Positions 16,798-25,837 of a stretch of 64,000 nt of DNA are shown one piece after another. The notes under the pieces were generated by a model. That model was not told the DNA's origin, did not search any database, and saw only the letters and a list, made by a program, of their open reading frames with translations. The DNA comes from Chryseobacterium sp. JAH. GTDB lineage: Bacteria > Bacteroidota > Bacteroidia > Flavobacteriales > Weeksellaceae. Where the stretch lies: contig NZ_LMAH01000002.1 in assembly GCF_001507335.1 (NCBI RefSeq), positions 372,001 through 436,000 of the forward strand, given 5' to 3'. The position numbers and the translations under genes are program-made. The first letter of the stretch is position 1. Every line of letters starts with the position of its first letter.

Positions 16798-18120
16798 ATG
16801 AAAAACGCCTGGCGAAAAGATAAAACATCAGACTCATTACCAGAGGTATTTTCCTCTATTTCTATACCTAAAGGCTCAGGTTTTTGGAGGAAGTATTTGG
16901 CATTTGCCGGTCCCGGATTAATGGTAGCAGTAGGTTATATGGATCCCGGAAACTGGGCAACCGATATTGCAGGAGGTTCCCAATTTGGTTATACTCTACT
17001 TTCTGTAATTCTTATTTCTAATATTTTCGCAATGGTTCTGCAACATTTATCGGTAAAACTGGGTGTAGTTGCAGAAAGAGATTTAGCTCAGGCCTGTAGA
17101 GATCATTTCAAACCAACTACTAATTTTATTCTTTGGATATTTTGTGAAATTGCCATTGCCGCCTGCGACCTGGCAGAAGTCATCGGTTCTGCAATTGCCT
17201 TAAATTTACTTTTTGGAATTCCACTGACATGGGGGATTGTAATTACAACGATTGATGTTTTGATTATTTTATTGCTTCAGGCAAAAGGTTTCCGTTGGAT
17301 CGAAAGTATCGTTGCAGGATTAATGTTTATTATTCTTGTTTGTTTTGGATATGAAATTATCATTTCTAAGCCTGAAATTAACGCTATCTTGGGTGGATTG
17401 ATTCCTCAAAAGGAAATCATTACTAACCCAGCAATGCTCTATATTGGTATTGGAATTCTGGGAGCTACCGTGATGCCACACAACCTATATCTTCACAGCA
17501 GCATCGTCCAGACGAGAGATTACACAAGAGACACTAAAGGAAAAAAAGAAGCCATAAAATTCGCAACTTTAGACAGTACAGTCTCCTTATTATTAGCGTT
17601 TTTCATTAATGCAGCCATTTTAATTTTAGCAGCAGCAACTTTTCACACAACAGGAAATGAACACATCGCTGATATTCACGATGCTTATAAAATGTTGACT
17701 CCGATTTTGGGAGCATCGATGGCGAGCATAGCTTTTGCGATTGCCCTTTTAGCCTCTGGACAAAACTCTACACTGACAGGAACTCTTGCCGGACAAATTG
17801 TGATGGAAGGTTTTCTTAATATCAGATTAAAACCCTGGTTGCGAAGACTCATTACAAGGCTCATCGCCGTAATACCTGCATTGATTGTGACGATTATTTA
17901 CGGAGAAAAAGGAACGACCGATCTTTTGGTTCTAAGTCAGGTAATTTTATCGATGCAATTGAGTTTTGCAGTTGTTCCTTTGGTTATATTCACCAACGAT
18001 AAAGCAAAAATGGGTGATTTTGTGAATAAACCCTTTCTAAAAATCTGTGTCTGGATTATTACTGCCGTAATAGTCATTTTAAACTTATACCTTCTGTATC
18101 AAACTTTTTTTGGAGTTTAG
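16798..18120 (+). CDS. mntH: Nramp-family Mn2+/Fe2+ transporter
   Basis: 440 residues, about 11 membrane segments. Proton-coupled importer of manganese and ferrous iron. Diagnostic metal-site motifs are present: [15 protein letters not shown] in TM1 (DPGN) and [19 protein letters not shown] in TM6 (MPH). A soluble N-terminal tail of about 30 residues precedes the first span. The palindrome in its promoter indicates metal-dependent repression. No terminator is obvious right after the gene. Confidence 0.93.
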   Translation: MKNAWRKDKTSDSLPEVFSSISIPKGSGFWRKYLAFAGPGLMVAVGYMDPGNWATDIAGGSQFGYTLLSVILISNIFAMVLQHLSVKLGVVAERDLAQACRDHFKPTTNFILWIFCEIAIAACDLAEVIGSAIALNLLFGIPLTWGIVITTIDVLIILLLQAKGFRWIESIVAGLMFIILVCFGYEIIISKPEINAILGGLIPQKEIITNPAMLYIGIGILGATVMPHNLYLHSSIVQTRDYTRDTKGKKEAIKFATLDSTVSLLLAFFINAAILILAAATFHTTGNEHIADIHDAYKMLTPILGASMASIAFAIALLASGQNSTLTGTLAGQIVMEGFLNIRLKPWLRRLITRLIAVIPALIVTIIYGEKGTTDLLVLSQVILSMQLSFAVVPLVIFTNDKAKMGDFVNKPFLKICVWIITAVIVILNLYLLYQTFFGV

Positions 18121-18225
18121 GAAAAGAGGTATAGATAGAAGGTGAATTTTTACACTGAACTCTTGCTGTTTCAAAAAACTAGATAGAGAACCTATTATAG
18201 GTACTGTCAACATTCAATTAAAAAG

Positions 18226-18699
18226 ATGAAGAACAAATCATTACTCAATTTGAATCTTATTCTATTCTTTTTCATCAGTTGTGATTCTGTTTTTTTGAAG
18301 CCACTTCAATTTGAAAATGAGTTTAAAAAGCATACTTTAAATAGTGATTCAATTTTGTGCGATGATGATTTTTTACATCCCAGCTATGCTTTTTTGAAAA
18401 ATGGGAAAATTATAGGTGTTGAATTTAATGGGAATCCAGAGTGTGGAAAATACACCCGAAGATATTTTTTAGATGGAAACGAAAAACTCACCAAAATAGT
18501 AGTTGAAAAAGATTATTTCAGTGATCATTGCGGAAAACCATTTGATTCAGTTTATGTCATTCAATTACCTTCAAAGCAGGTAAAGATTTATACCCAATCA
18601 ACAGATGGAAAAATAACTCGGGATCGAAAAATTATTGAAAACGTAAACATTAACATCGACGAATATAAAGATAAGATTAAAGAATGGCGTCGCCAATAA
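18226..18699 (+). CDS. Hypothetical lipoprotein
   Basis: 157 residues. The N terminus is a lipoprotein signal (LILFFFISC, Cys at residue 19). The mature part has no recognised domain; it contains several Cys (LCDDDF, NPECGKYTRR, SDHCGKPF) and a repetitive lysine/isoleucine-rich C terminus. Likely exported and anchored to a membrane. No close neighbour on the same strand; it stands between the Nramp gene and an RNA-like element. Codon use looks like that of its neighbours. Confidence 0.65.
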   Translation: MKNKSLLNLNLILFFFISCDSVFLKPLQFENEFKKHTLNSDSILCDDDFLHPSYAFLKNGKIIGVEFNGNPECGKYTRRYFLDGNEKLTKIVVEKDYFSDHCGKPFDSVYVIQLPSKQVKIYTQSTDGKITRDRKIIENVNINIDEYKDKIKEWRRQ

Positions 18700-18825
18700 A
18701 ATTAATCTTACAATAGGGTTTGTCATAACATGAGTATTTTATCAGATATTTACTTAGAAAATAACAATACCTAAAAATCTATTATTTATTGATTACATCA
18801 TTATTGAAATGTACACATATCCTTT

Positions 18826-18915
18826 CTAGCCCGGATAGAAGCGGTTACCCCACAGCAGATGATGACTTTGCGGCCGCGCGAGGAGTATGAGCGGAAGCCG
18901 GATCAGCTCCTGAAA
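18826..18915 (+). ncRNA. Flavo-1-like structured RNA element
   Basis: A GC-rich island inside a 357-bp AT-rich gap (18700-19056) with no gene. It has the two conserved ends I remember from a dispersed flavobacterial element: TAGCCCGGATAGAAGCGG at the 5' side and AGCGGAAGCCGGATCAGCTC at the 3' side. AGC-CCGG (18828-18834) can pair with CCGG...GCT (18898-18908), and TACCCC (18846-18851) with GGAGTA (18882-18887). The middle is variable and contains GCGGCCGC. I believe this is the Flavo-1 motif (Rfam RF01705), named from memory. Strand follows the orientation of the remembered consensus. The flanks hold nothing else recognisable apart from the presumed grpE promoter. Confidence 0.5.
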
Positions 18916-19056
18916 ATAATGGTAAATTTTATATTAAAAATAGTGTTCACAACATTGACACCTTTATTCGTGATTCAATACATATCTGCCTAAATGTCCA
19001 GATTTTTTCTTTGGCAAAATCTTTGACAAACATGGAGTATAAAAAGTTATTGAAAC

Positions 19057-19593
19057 ATGGAAAATCAGGATATCAACGAAGAAAATATCAATAATCAGGA
19101 AGAAATTACTCCTCAAACGGAAACAACAACAGAAGAAAATGTGACAGAAACGCCTACTGCGGAAGAACTTTTGGCAGAAGAAAAAGATCGTTACATCAGA
19201 TTGTATGCAGAGTTTGAAAACTATAAAAAAAGAACTTCAAAAGAAAAGATGGAATTCTTTACCTACGCTAACCAGGAAATGATGGTTTCTATGCTGGGTG
19301 TTTTGGATGATTTTGAAAGAGCTTTGAAAGAAATTGCTAAAAACGGTAATGAAGCCGATCTACAGGGAGTAGAATTGATTTACAACAAGTTTAAAAACAA
19401 ACTGACAGAAAAAGGTTTAAAGATTATGGAGGTAAGAGCAGGAGACAACTTCAATGTTGACTATCATGAAGCGATTACACAAATCCCTTCTCCTTCTGAA
19501 GATTTGAAAGGTAAAATTGTAGATGTGATTGAAACCGGATATACTTTGGGTGACAAAGTGATTCGTTTTGCAAAAGTAGTAACAGGAAATTAA
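19057..19593 (+). CDS. grpE: Nucleotide exchange factor GrpE
   Basis: 178 residues; cytosolic co-chaperone that releases ADP from DnaK. An acidic, Glu/Thr-rich N-terminal tail (~1-38) is followed by the long coiled coil with the family pattern ERYIRLYAEFENYKKRT-like (here KDRYIRLYAEFENYKKRTSK). The beta domain contains FNVDYHEAITQIPS and ends in VIETGYTLGDKVIRFAKVVT. Length is typical. dnaJ follows after 62 nt on the same strand; dnaK is not in this window. Confidence 0.94.
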   Translation: MENQDINEENINNQEEITPQTETTTEENVTETPTAEELLAEEKDRYIRLYAEFENYKKRTSKEKMEFFTYANQEMMVSMLGVLDDFERALKEIAKNGNEADLQGVELIYNKFKNKLTEKGLKIMEVRAGDNFNVDYHEAITQIPSPSEDLKGKIVDVIETGYTLGDKVIRFAKVVTGN

Positions 19594-19599
19594 TTATCA

Positions 19600-19640
19600 G
19601 CAGTGGGTAATAAGTAATCAATAATTGCTTATCACTGCTC
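19600..19640 (+). repeat. Intercistronic hairpin between grpE and dnaJ
   Basis: GCAGTG...CACTGC encloses ATAAG...CTTAT in the grpE-dnaJ gap. It includes GGTAATAAGTAATCAA, which recurs exactly downstream of the second DUF5686 gene (near 46298). Probably a small dispersed intergenic repeat. Confidence 0.4.
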
Positions 19641-19655
19641 ATTACTTATAAATAT

Positions 19656-20777
19656 ATGTCAAAGAGAGATTATTACGAGGTTCTTGAAGTCAGCAAATCT
19701 GCGAGTGCCGACGAAATAAAGAAAGCATACCGAAAGATGGCGATCAAATATCACCCAGATAAAAATCCGGGAGATAAAGATGCTGAAGAAAAATTTAAAG
19801 AAGCTGCAGAAGCTTACGAAGTACTGAGCGACGACAATAAAAAAGCCCGCTATGACCAATATGGTCATGCAGGAGTTGGTGGCGCAGGAGGCTTCGGTGG
19901 TGGAGGCTTTGGTGGAGGTATGAACATGGAAGATATCTTCAGCCAGTTTGGTGATATTTTCGGTGGCGGAGGTTTCGGCGGATTTGGCGGTGGCGGCGGA
20001 GGTCGTCAGCAGGTGAAAGGTTCGAATTTACGAATCAGAATCAAACTGAATCTTGAAGAGATGGTAAACGGAACCCAAAAAACTCTTAAAGTAAAAAAGA
20101 TGAAGATGGCAGAAGGTGCCACTTCAAAAACATGTCCTACATGTAACGGAGCCGGAGTTCAGATGAAGGTGATGAACACTATGTTCGGACAAATGCAGAC
20201 ACAAACTACTTGCGGAACCTGTCAGGGAATTGGTAAAGTTGCTGATAAAATTCCAGCCGGAGCCAATGCACAAGGTTTGATAAAAGATGAAGAAGAAATT
20301 GCCATCAACATTCCTGCAGGAGCAAGAGACGGCATCCAGCTGAATGTACGAGGAAAAGGTAATGACGCACCATTTGGTGGAGTACCTGGAGATCTTTTGG
20401 TAATTGTAGAAGAGGAAGTAGATAAAACGATCAAAAGAGAAGGGGACAATCTTCATCAGGAACTGTATGTTTCTTTTGCAGAAGCAGCTTTAGGAACTAA
20501 AAAAGAAATTCCTACTGTTGGTGGAAAAGTAAAGATCACTGTTGATGCAGGAACTCAATCCGGAAAAATTCTGAGATTAGCCGGGAAAGGTTTGCCTAGT
20601 ATTGACAGCTACGGAAAAGGAGATATGTTTATCCACATCAATGTATGGACGCCTCAGACGCTGAACAAGGAACAAAAAGATTTCTTTGAGAAGCAAATGT
20701 CCAGTGGTGACATGGTTGCAGAGCCTTCAGGAAAGGAAAAAACATTTTTTGACAAAGTGAAAGATTTATTCAACTAA
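19656..20777 (+). CDS. dnaJ: Chaperone protein DnaJ, variant with a single zinc centre
   Basis: 373 residues; Hsp40 partner of DnaK. The J domain is complete (residues 1-70, [20 protein letters not shown] with the HPD triad). A Gly/Phe-rich linker follows ([12 protein letters not shown]), then a zinc region with only two CxxCxGxG motifs (CPTCNGAG and CGTCQGIG), then C-terminal substrate-binding domains ([25 protein letters not shown]-like [14 protein letters not shown]). Canonical DnaJ has four motifs forming two zinc centres; here the first and fourth are replaced by non-cysteine sequence. It probably forms an operon with grpE. Confidence 0.93.
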   Translation: MSKRDYYEVLEVSKSASADEIKKAYRKMAIKYHPDKNPGDKDAEEKFKEAAEAYEVLSDDNKKARYDQYGHAGVGGAGGFGGGGFGGGMNMEDIFSQFGDIFGGGGFGGFGGGGGGRQQVKGSNLRIRIKLNLEEMVNGTQKTLKVKKMKMAEGATSKTCPTCNGAGVQMKVMNTMFGQMQTQTTCGTCQGIGKVADKIPAGANAQGLIKDEEEIAINIPAGARDGIQLNVRGKGNDAPFGGVPGDLLVIVEEEVDKTIKREGDNLHQELYVSFAEAALGTKKEIPTVGGKVKITVDAGTQSGKILRLAGKGLPSIDSYGKGDMFIHINVWTPQTLNKEQKDFFEKQMSSGDMVAEPSGKEKTFFDKVKDLFN

Positions 20778-20868
20778 ATATGAAGAGAGACTTTTTAGGA
20801 AGTCTCTTTTTTCACTTCCATTCAACCCTATATTTAATTACTTACCTGTTTAACGGTAGAAACTCAAT

Positions 20869-21219
20869 ATGAATTACAAACTTCAACTTCGTACGCCAGA
20901 TTCCAACGGTAATCTTGTTTTTAATACCATCATTTTCGATGCATTCAAAGTAAATATTGTAGAAAGATACTATGGCCTTGTCCCGAAATCATGCGATGTT
21001 CTATTCAAGGTAAGAACTTTAGATGACCAACTGATCAAAAGAAAAGACGGACATGTGAAAATAAGAATTAAAGATCAGGATTATGAAACCTACAAAAACT
21101 TGATAAAAGTTTTCAGCACTTACGAATATAAAAACAAGCTTATCAGCAGAAATGATGCGCAACAAGACTTTGTGCACTTTATTTTGAGGCTGGTAATTAT
21201 GAATTATAATTTAAACTAA
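20869..21219 (+). CDS. Conserved hypothetical protein
   Basis: 116 residues, no recognised family. No signal peptide and no membrane segment; mixed charged composition with alternating strands at the start and a helical C terminus (DFVHFILRLVIMNYNLN). Likely a small cytosolic protein. It stands alone 91 nt after dnaJ and 43 nt before the GH43 gene. The start is the first ATG in the frame, and codon use matches its neighbours. Confidence 0.6.
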   Translation: MNYKLQLRTPDSNGNLVFNTIIFDAFKVNIVERYYGLVPKSCDVLFKVRTLDDQLIKRKDGHVKIRIKDQDYETYKNLIKVFSTYEYKNKLISRNDAQQDFVHFILRLVIMNYNLN

Positions 21220-21262
21220 AAATTTTCTCTATTTTCGTAAAGCAATACGGAAAATAAATTCT

Positions 21263-22276
21263 ATGAGAAAAATTCTAATTCTACTTTTTACTAGTGCAAT
21301 CGGTTACGCACAGGAAAGTCCAAGATATTTATTTGATGATTTATACTTTGCAGATCCTTCCGTTCATGTATTCAAAGACAAAATTTACATCTACCCTTCA
21401 CACGATATTCAGACCGATGTAAAAGATGCGGCCAACGGAGCACATTTCAACATGAAAGATTATCATGTTCTTACTTTAGACAACATTAATGGGAAAGCTG
21501 AAGATCAAGGAATTGCACTGAAACTCGAAGATGTTTCCTGGGCAAAACAACAGCTTTGGGCACCTGATGTTGCTGCAAAAGGAAATAAATACTATCTCTA
21601 CTTTCCGGCAAAAGATAAAAATGATTTATTTAAAATTGGTGTAGCTTCAGGCAAAAGCCCGATAGGACCATTTAAAGCAGAGAAAAATCCTATTTCCGGC
21701 ACTTACAGCATTGATCCGACAGTCCTTAATGTTGATGGAAAATATTATATTTATTTTGGTGGTTTAAAAGGCGGACAACTTCAGGAGTATAGAAACAATA
21801 AGCATTCTAAAAATTACCCAGAACTCCAAAAAGAGGAAAATGCTTTATTACCCAAGATTGCACTGCTGAAAGACAACATGAAAGAACTGGCTGAAGAGCC
21901 CAAAGATGTTTTAATTTTAGATGAAAATGGGAACCAGCTGAAATCAGCTGACCAGCACAGACGTTTTTTTGAAGGAGTCTGGATTCATCAGTACAATAAC
22001 AAATACTATCTTTCCTACTCTACCGGAGAAACCCACAAACTCGTTTATGCCATCGGTGATAATCCTTACGGACCATTTACCTTTAAAGGTGAAATTCTGA
22101 CACCTGTTGTGGGCTGGACAACTCATCACAGTATCCTGGAAATTGATAAAAAGTGGTACCTATTTTATCATGACAGCAAAAATTCCGGAGGAAAAAGCTA
22201 TTTAAGAAGCTTAAAGGTTCGTGAACTGAAATATGACGTTAACGGGCTGATAGAAACGATGAACGGTCAGGATTAA
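21263..22276 (+). CDS. Family 43 glycoside hydrolase (secreted)
   Basis: 337 residues. Signal peptide MRKILILLFTSAIGYAQ, then a five-bladed beta-propeller hydrolase typical of GH43 arabinofuranosidases/xylosidases. The likely base aspartate is in YFADPSVHVFKDKIYIYPSHD, the pKa-modulating aspartate in GTYSIDPTVLNVDGKYYIYFGG, and the general acid glutamate in FFEGVWIHQYNNKYYLSYSTG. It should act on arabinose- or xylose-containing plant polysaccharide outside the cytoplasm. No SusCD pair is nearby, so it is not in a classical polysaccharide-utilisation locus. Confidence 0.87.
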   Translation: MRKILILLFTSAIGYAQESPRYLFDDLYFADPSVHVFKDKIYIYPSHDIQTDVKDAANGAHFNMKDYHVLTLDNINGKAEDQGIALKLEDVSWAKQQLWAPDVAAKGNKYYLYFPAKDKNDLFKIGVASGKSPIGPFKAEKNPISGTYSIDPTVLNVDGKYYIYFGGLKGGQLQEYRNNKHSKNYPELQKEENALLPKIALLKDNMKELAEEPKDVLILDENGNQLKSADQHRRFFEGVWIHQYNNKYYLSYSTGETHKLVYAIGDNPYGPFTFKGEILTPVVGWTTHHSILEIDKKWYLFYHDSKNSGGKSYLRSLKVRELKYDVNGLIETMNGQD

Positions 22277-22278
22277 AT

Positions 22279-23199
22279 TTAAAGCAGATATTTCAATTTT
22301 TTGTTGACATAGACCAAAGCAAAACTTACCGGAATTAAAATCGCTAAAAAAATCAGAATTTTGTATGGTGATTGAATTTCTGTATAAAAGGTCGATTTCA
22401 TAATCAGAGGATGTACAACGTATATAGCCGTAGAAAGATTAGCTAGTATTTTAGAATTGGTTTTAATGTACAGATTTTTAAAAAACAAAAACACAAGCGG
22501 ACAAGTAAAAATTAGTGAAAATAAAATATCTGTACTTTCTGAGCTTATCCAAAAATAATTGACAAAACCTTCTGAAATGACACAGCATACCGCCAGAATC
22601 AGTAAAATAGACGTCTGACCGTATTCTGACAAAGCAGTATGATGCTTACTGATCAAAAAACCAATCGTAAGAAACGGAAAACAAACGAAAAGAAAATTTC
22701 TGTATAGCAGATACATATTCAAAACTGAATCCTGCTCTTTTTCAAAATAATGAAGATTTCCCAGAATCTGCACTGCATAACCAACTGCAAATAAAAATAT
22801 TGAAAGAAAAATCAGTAATAATGAACTCTGTTTGCGCAAAAGAAAGAGAATCACTCCTGAAAAAGATGTCCCGATGAGATACCATAAATGATGATATCCG
22901 AAAACAACAGTCAATATAATCTGCTCATCGTCTTTCCAATATGAAATGTAGATTGACATCCAGATTGCATACAGAAGAAAGGTTCTGAACAGCCACTTTT
23001 TCAGTTTCTTCAAATGATCAATGTGTAAAAAATAAAAGCCTGTAATTACTAAAAAAACAGGAACTGCAATTCTAAACAAGCCGTTGACCAATACATAACT
23101 TATCGTAGGGTATGAATCTTTTAAAAAATTCATGTGCAGAAACACGACAAAAAAAGCCAATACAATTTTTAATATATCAATCGTTAGATTTCTGCCCAT
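22279..23199 (-). CDS. Acyltransferase 3 family membrane protein
   Basis: 306 residues, about ten membrane spans. The N terminus shows the acyltransferase-3 pattern: R-N-L-T-IDILKIVLAFFVVFLHMNF with the conserved His, then FRIAVPVFLVITGFYF, and HHLWYLIGTSFSG further on. Such proteins O-acylate sugars, glycans or lipids in the inner membrane. Convergent with the GH43 gene (ends 3 nt apart) with no terminator between them. The substrate is unknown. Confidence 0.82.
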   Translation of the reverse strand: MGRNLTIDILKIVLAFFVVFLHMNFLKDSYPTISYVLVNGLFRIAVPVFLVITGFYFLHIDHLKKLKKWLFRTFLLYAIWMSIYISYWKDDEQIILTVVFGYHHLWYLIGTSFSGVILFLLRKQSSLLLIFLSIFLFAVGYAVQILGNLHYFEKEQDSVLNMYLLYRNFLFVCFPFLTIGFLISKHHTALSEYGQTSILLILAVCCVISEGFVNYFWISSESTDILFSLIFTCPLVFLFFKNLYIKTNSKILANLSTAIYVVHPLIMKSTFYTEIQSPYKILIFLAILIPVSFALVYVNKKLKYLL

Positions 23200-23245
23200 A
23201 GCATCCTGTTTGCCAAACTGTTATAATAGTAAAAATTTCCCTGAT

Positions 23246-23287
23246 AACAAAAATCCTGCTTCAGAAAACTGATGCAGGATTTTTGTT
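23246..23287 (-). terminator. Terminator downstream of the DUF808 gene
   Basis: 14-bp perfect arms AACAAAAATCCTGC / GCAGGATTTTTGTT; on the minus strand it ends the DUF808 transcript before the acyltransferase gene. Confidence 0.8.
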
Positions 23288-23299
23288 AAGCTACATAAT

Positions 23300-24205
23300 T
23301 TATTTCTTTGTAACCACTGTGTAAATTTTCTTTCCACCAGAAATTAAAAACAGTGCCATCAATCCCCCAACAATACCAAAAACAACTTGTTTCAGTGTCT
23401 CATGCCATGAAGGTAATGAATGATGAAGATAATCGATATTATGGTCAAAGATTCCACCAGCAACCAAAATTAGTGCGAGAGTACCAACCACGCCCAAAAT
23501 TTTTATAACCCAAGGAAGAGCTTTCACAAGAAGGTGTCCTAATTTTCCAAAAAAACCTTTATCGTTGCTTTTTTTAATTAATTTGAAACCCGCATCATCC
23601 ATTCTCACAATAAGCGCAACAATTCCGTAAACGCCGACAGTTGCGATAATCGACACAATAGAAACAGTAACAATTTCTACAAGCAGAGGGTTAAACTGCG
23701 ACTTTAAAGCTATATAGCCATCCTTTGCTGCTGCCAATGCGATAATGACGATTTCTAGAGATAAAATAAAATCGGTGGTCACCGCAGATTTCACTTTCGC
23801 AGCCTCAGCAACTTCACCTTCTTCAATGACTTCATCAGATTCTTCAATAACTTCGTGCCCCTTCTTCTCTCTGTGAAACAAAAATTCAACTATTTTTTCT
23901 ACGCCTTCATAAGCCAGATAAAATCCACCAATAATTAATATAATTTTGATTGCCGGAGAATACAGCCATTCGAGAAGAAAAACAAAGGGTACAATAATCA
24001 ATTTATTGATAAAAGAACCTTTCATAATTTTCAGTAAGACAGGAATTTCCCTTGAAGAAAGAAAACCTGTGGCTTTTTCTGCGTTTACCGCCAAATCGTC
24101 GCCCAAGATACCTGCTGTTTTTTGGGTTGCAATTTTACTTGTTACAGCAACATCATCCATCAAAGCAGCGATATCATCTAAAATCGCAAAAAAACCAGAC
24201 GCCAT
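23300..24205 (-). CDS. DUF808 family inner-membrane protein
   Basis: 301 residues. The N terminus MASGFFAILDDIAALMDDVA is diagnostic of the DUF808 (YedI) family, followed by AGILGDDLAVNAEKATGF. About seven hydrophobic segments follow, with a charged, glutamate-rich loop near residues 110-135 (EVIEESDEVIEEGEVAEAAK). Located in the inner membrane; function unknown in all members I know. Monocistronic, with its own terminator. Confidence 0.87.
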   Translation of the reverse strand: MASGFFAILDDIAALMDDVAVTSKIATQKTAGILGDDLAVNAEKATGFLSSREIPVLLKIMKGSFINKLIIVPFVFLLEWLYSPAIKIILIIGGFYLAYEGVEKIVEFLFHREKKGHEVIEESDEVIEEGEVAEAAKVKSAVTTDFILSLEIVIIALAAAKDGYIALKSQFNPLLVEIVTVSIVSIIATVGVYGIVALIVRMDDAGFKLIKKSNDKGFFGKLGHLLVKALPWVIKILGVVGTLALILVAGGIFDHNIDYLHHSLPSWHETLKQVVFGIVGGLMALFLISGGKKIYTVVTKK

Positions 24206-24369
24206 AGTATTTTAATATTTTTTTAATAAGTGTTAAGTCTTACAAAAATATAGATTTTAATTGGGATTATTACCGCTTTTAATAAAGATTAATCAATAGG
24301 ATTATTAATTGAAATACTTCTGATTTTAAATTCATATATTTAAAATACAATATAATTTTTAACTCTCAG

Positions 24370-24901
24370 ATGAAAACTAAAATGACTTTAGAGAACTTAA
24401 GTGAATTTTCAATTCCACTTTCGGATCACCCTCTAAAATGGAAATTTGAAAGCGAAGATATTGATGAATTATTTAATGAATTTGAAGATCAAATTATTGC
24501 TTTAAATTCTGAAGCATCAAAATTTTTATGGAACTTTGGATTTAGAAAAATACTTTAATCAATACAGTGAACTATCTTTCAAAGAAAATGAAAATAAGAA
24601 AGTTAAAAAATGGCTCTACCACAAAGATATTCGATTTAATCAGAAAGTATTTTGGTCACATCAACCTGACACTGCATTCATTTTAACTTGGAAAATGGTC
24701 ATTAAATTTTCTGAAAATTTATTTTTTTCAAGTGATGAAATAATTTGGGACAAGACATTAAATTGGGTATTAATTTGTGATCATAATGATATTATTTATT
24801 TCGCACAAAACAGAATTTTTAATGCCGACAAGCATAGTGAAGAAAAAATACAAATAAAAAATGCGATTGATGAAATTAATAAGAAGAATGCTAATCATTA
24901 A
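24370..24901 (+). pseudogene. Hypothetical gene split by a frameshift
   Basis: Two overlapping frames look like halves of one protein. The first (24370-24558) starts MKTKMTLENLSEF and reads EASKFLW before going out of frame. The second (24536-24901) has no ATG, only a TTG, and continues DLEKYFNQYSELSF to a normal end. Removing one base in the A4T5 run at 24519-24527 joins them smoothly into about 176 residues (SKFYGTLDLEKYF). The protein is soluble, rich in Lys/Asn/Phe/Trp, with no recognised domain. It could be a recent frameshift mutation, a sequencing error in a homopolymer, or two coupled genes. No canonical slippery site is visible. Confidence 0.55.
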
Positions 24902-24935
24902 GTTTATTAAAAAATTATTTTATTAATTTTACTCT

Positions 24936-25796
24936 ATGAAAAAGCTTATTCTCAATTACCATTACTTTGTTTTAGGATTGATAGGCTTTGTATTAAATTC
25001 TTGTAATTCTAAATTTCGGGTTTGGGTGGGAAAAGACAGTCAGAAAATTTATAACTTGAATTACGGTGACCACAAACGCCAGAAAATGGATGTTTTTCTT
25101 CCCGCACAATATCCCCGGGATGCACCAGTTGTCCTTATTATACATGGTGGTGCATGGAAATACGGCAGAAAAGAACATATGATTAAAATTCAGAAAATGC
25201 TTTTTGAAAATAATATCCCAAGCATTAATATGAATTACCGTTTGGTTTCTAAGCACCTGACTTACAAAGAGCAGCTTGCTGACATTCATGCTGTAATTGA
25301 AAAATTCAATGAATTAGCAGAAAAGTCTGAATTACAGCCCAACAATTACATTCTTTTGGGTGAAAGTGCAGGCGGACATTTAGCACTGCTTTATGGCTAT
25401 CAGAATTCAGATAAAATTAAAAAAATTATTTCATTAAGTGGTCCCACAGATTTTTATTCAAAGGAATATTTAAATTCGTTTTATTCTAAATATACTTCGG
25501 GAACAGTTCAGAAAATGGTTGGAAGCAAATTTGACCGAAAAAATCTATCTGAAGACTTTCAAAGTGCAAGTCCGATTGCCAACATCACCAATGTTCCGAC
25601 ACTTCTGTTTCAGGGAAACCAAGATTTTCTAGTTAACCAAAGACAAGGTTTGGCTTTAGATTCCGCATTGACAGCAATGAATGTTCCCCATAAATTGATT
25701 TTTATGAAAAATACCGGTCATGCTCCCAGATTTTTCAGTAAAAAGAAAAGAGACAGCATTATATACCCCAATATTTTGGAATGGATAAAAAAATAA
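24936..25796 (+). CDS. Alpha/beta hydrolase, esterase-like lipoprotein
   Basis: 286 residues. Lipoprotein signal (GLIGFVLNSC, Cys at residue 23). The hydrolase core has the oxyanion motif VVLIIHGGAWKYG, nucleophile elbow LLGESAGGHLALLYG (Ser in GESAGG), acid FQGNQDFLVN, and catalytic His in MKNTGHAPRFF. This resembles the BD-FAE/feruloyl-esterase-like and lipase/esterase group. Located in a membrane facing the periplasm or surface. A near-consensus -7 box TAATTTTA ends 4 nt before the ATG. Terminator follows. Confidence 0.83.
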   Translation: MKKLILNYHYFVLGLIGFVLNSCNSKFRVWVGKDSQKIYNLNYGDHKRQKMDVFLPAQYPRDAPVVLIIHGGAWKYGRKEHMIKIQKMLFENNIPSINMNYRLVSKHLTYKEQLADIHAVIEKFNELAEKSELQPNNYILLGESAGGHLALLYGYQNSDKIKKIISLSGPTDFYSKEYLNSFYSKYTSGTVQKMVGSKFDRKNLSEDFQSASPIANITNVPTLLFQGNQDFLVNQRQGLALDSALTAMNVPHKLIFMKNTGHAPRFFSKKKRDSIIYPNILEWIKK

Positions 25797-25825
25797 CCCG
25801 CTCAGCAAGCAGGTTATTTTTTTAT
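25787..25825. terminator. Terminator between convergent esterase and DedA genes
   Basis: AAAAAATAACC (25787-25797) pairs with GGTTATTTTTT (25812-25822) with an inner GCT/AGC stem; overlaps the esterase stop codon. Confidence 0.75.
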
Positions 25826-25837
25826 GTTTTAAATTGA

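Noticed and set aside
18870..18877. GCGGCCGC (NotI site) as a cloning or foreign-DNA sign
   Set aside because: It is inside the conserved-end RNA-like element, so it is better explained as part of its variable region.
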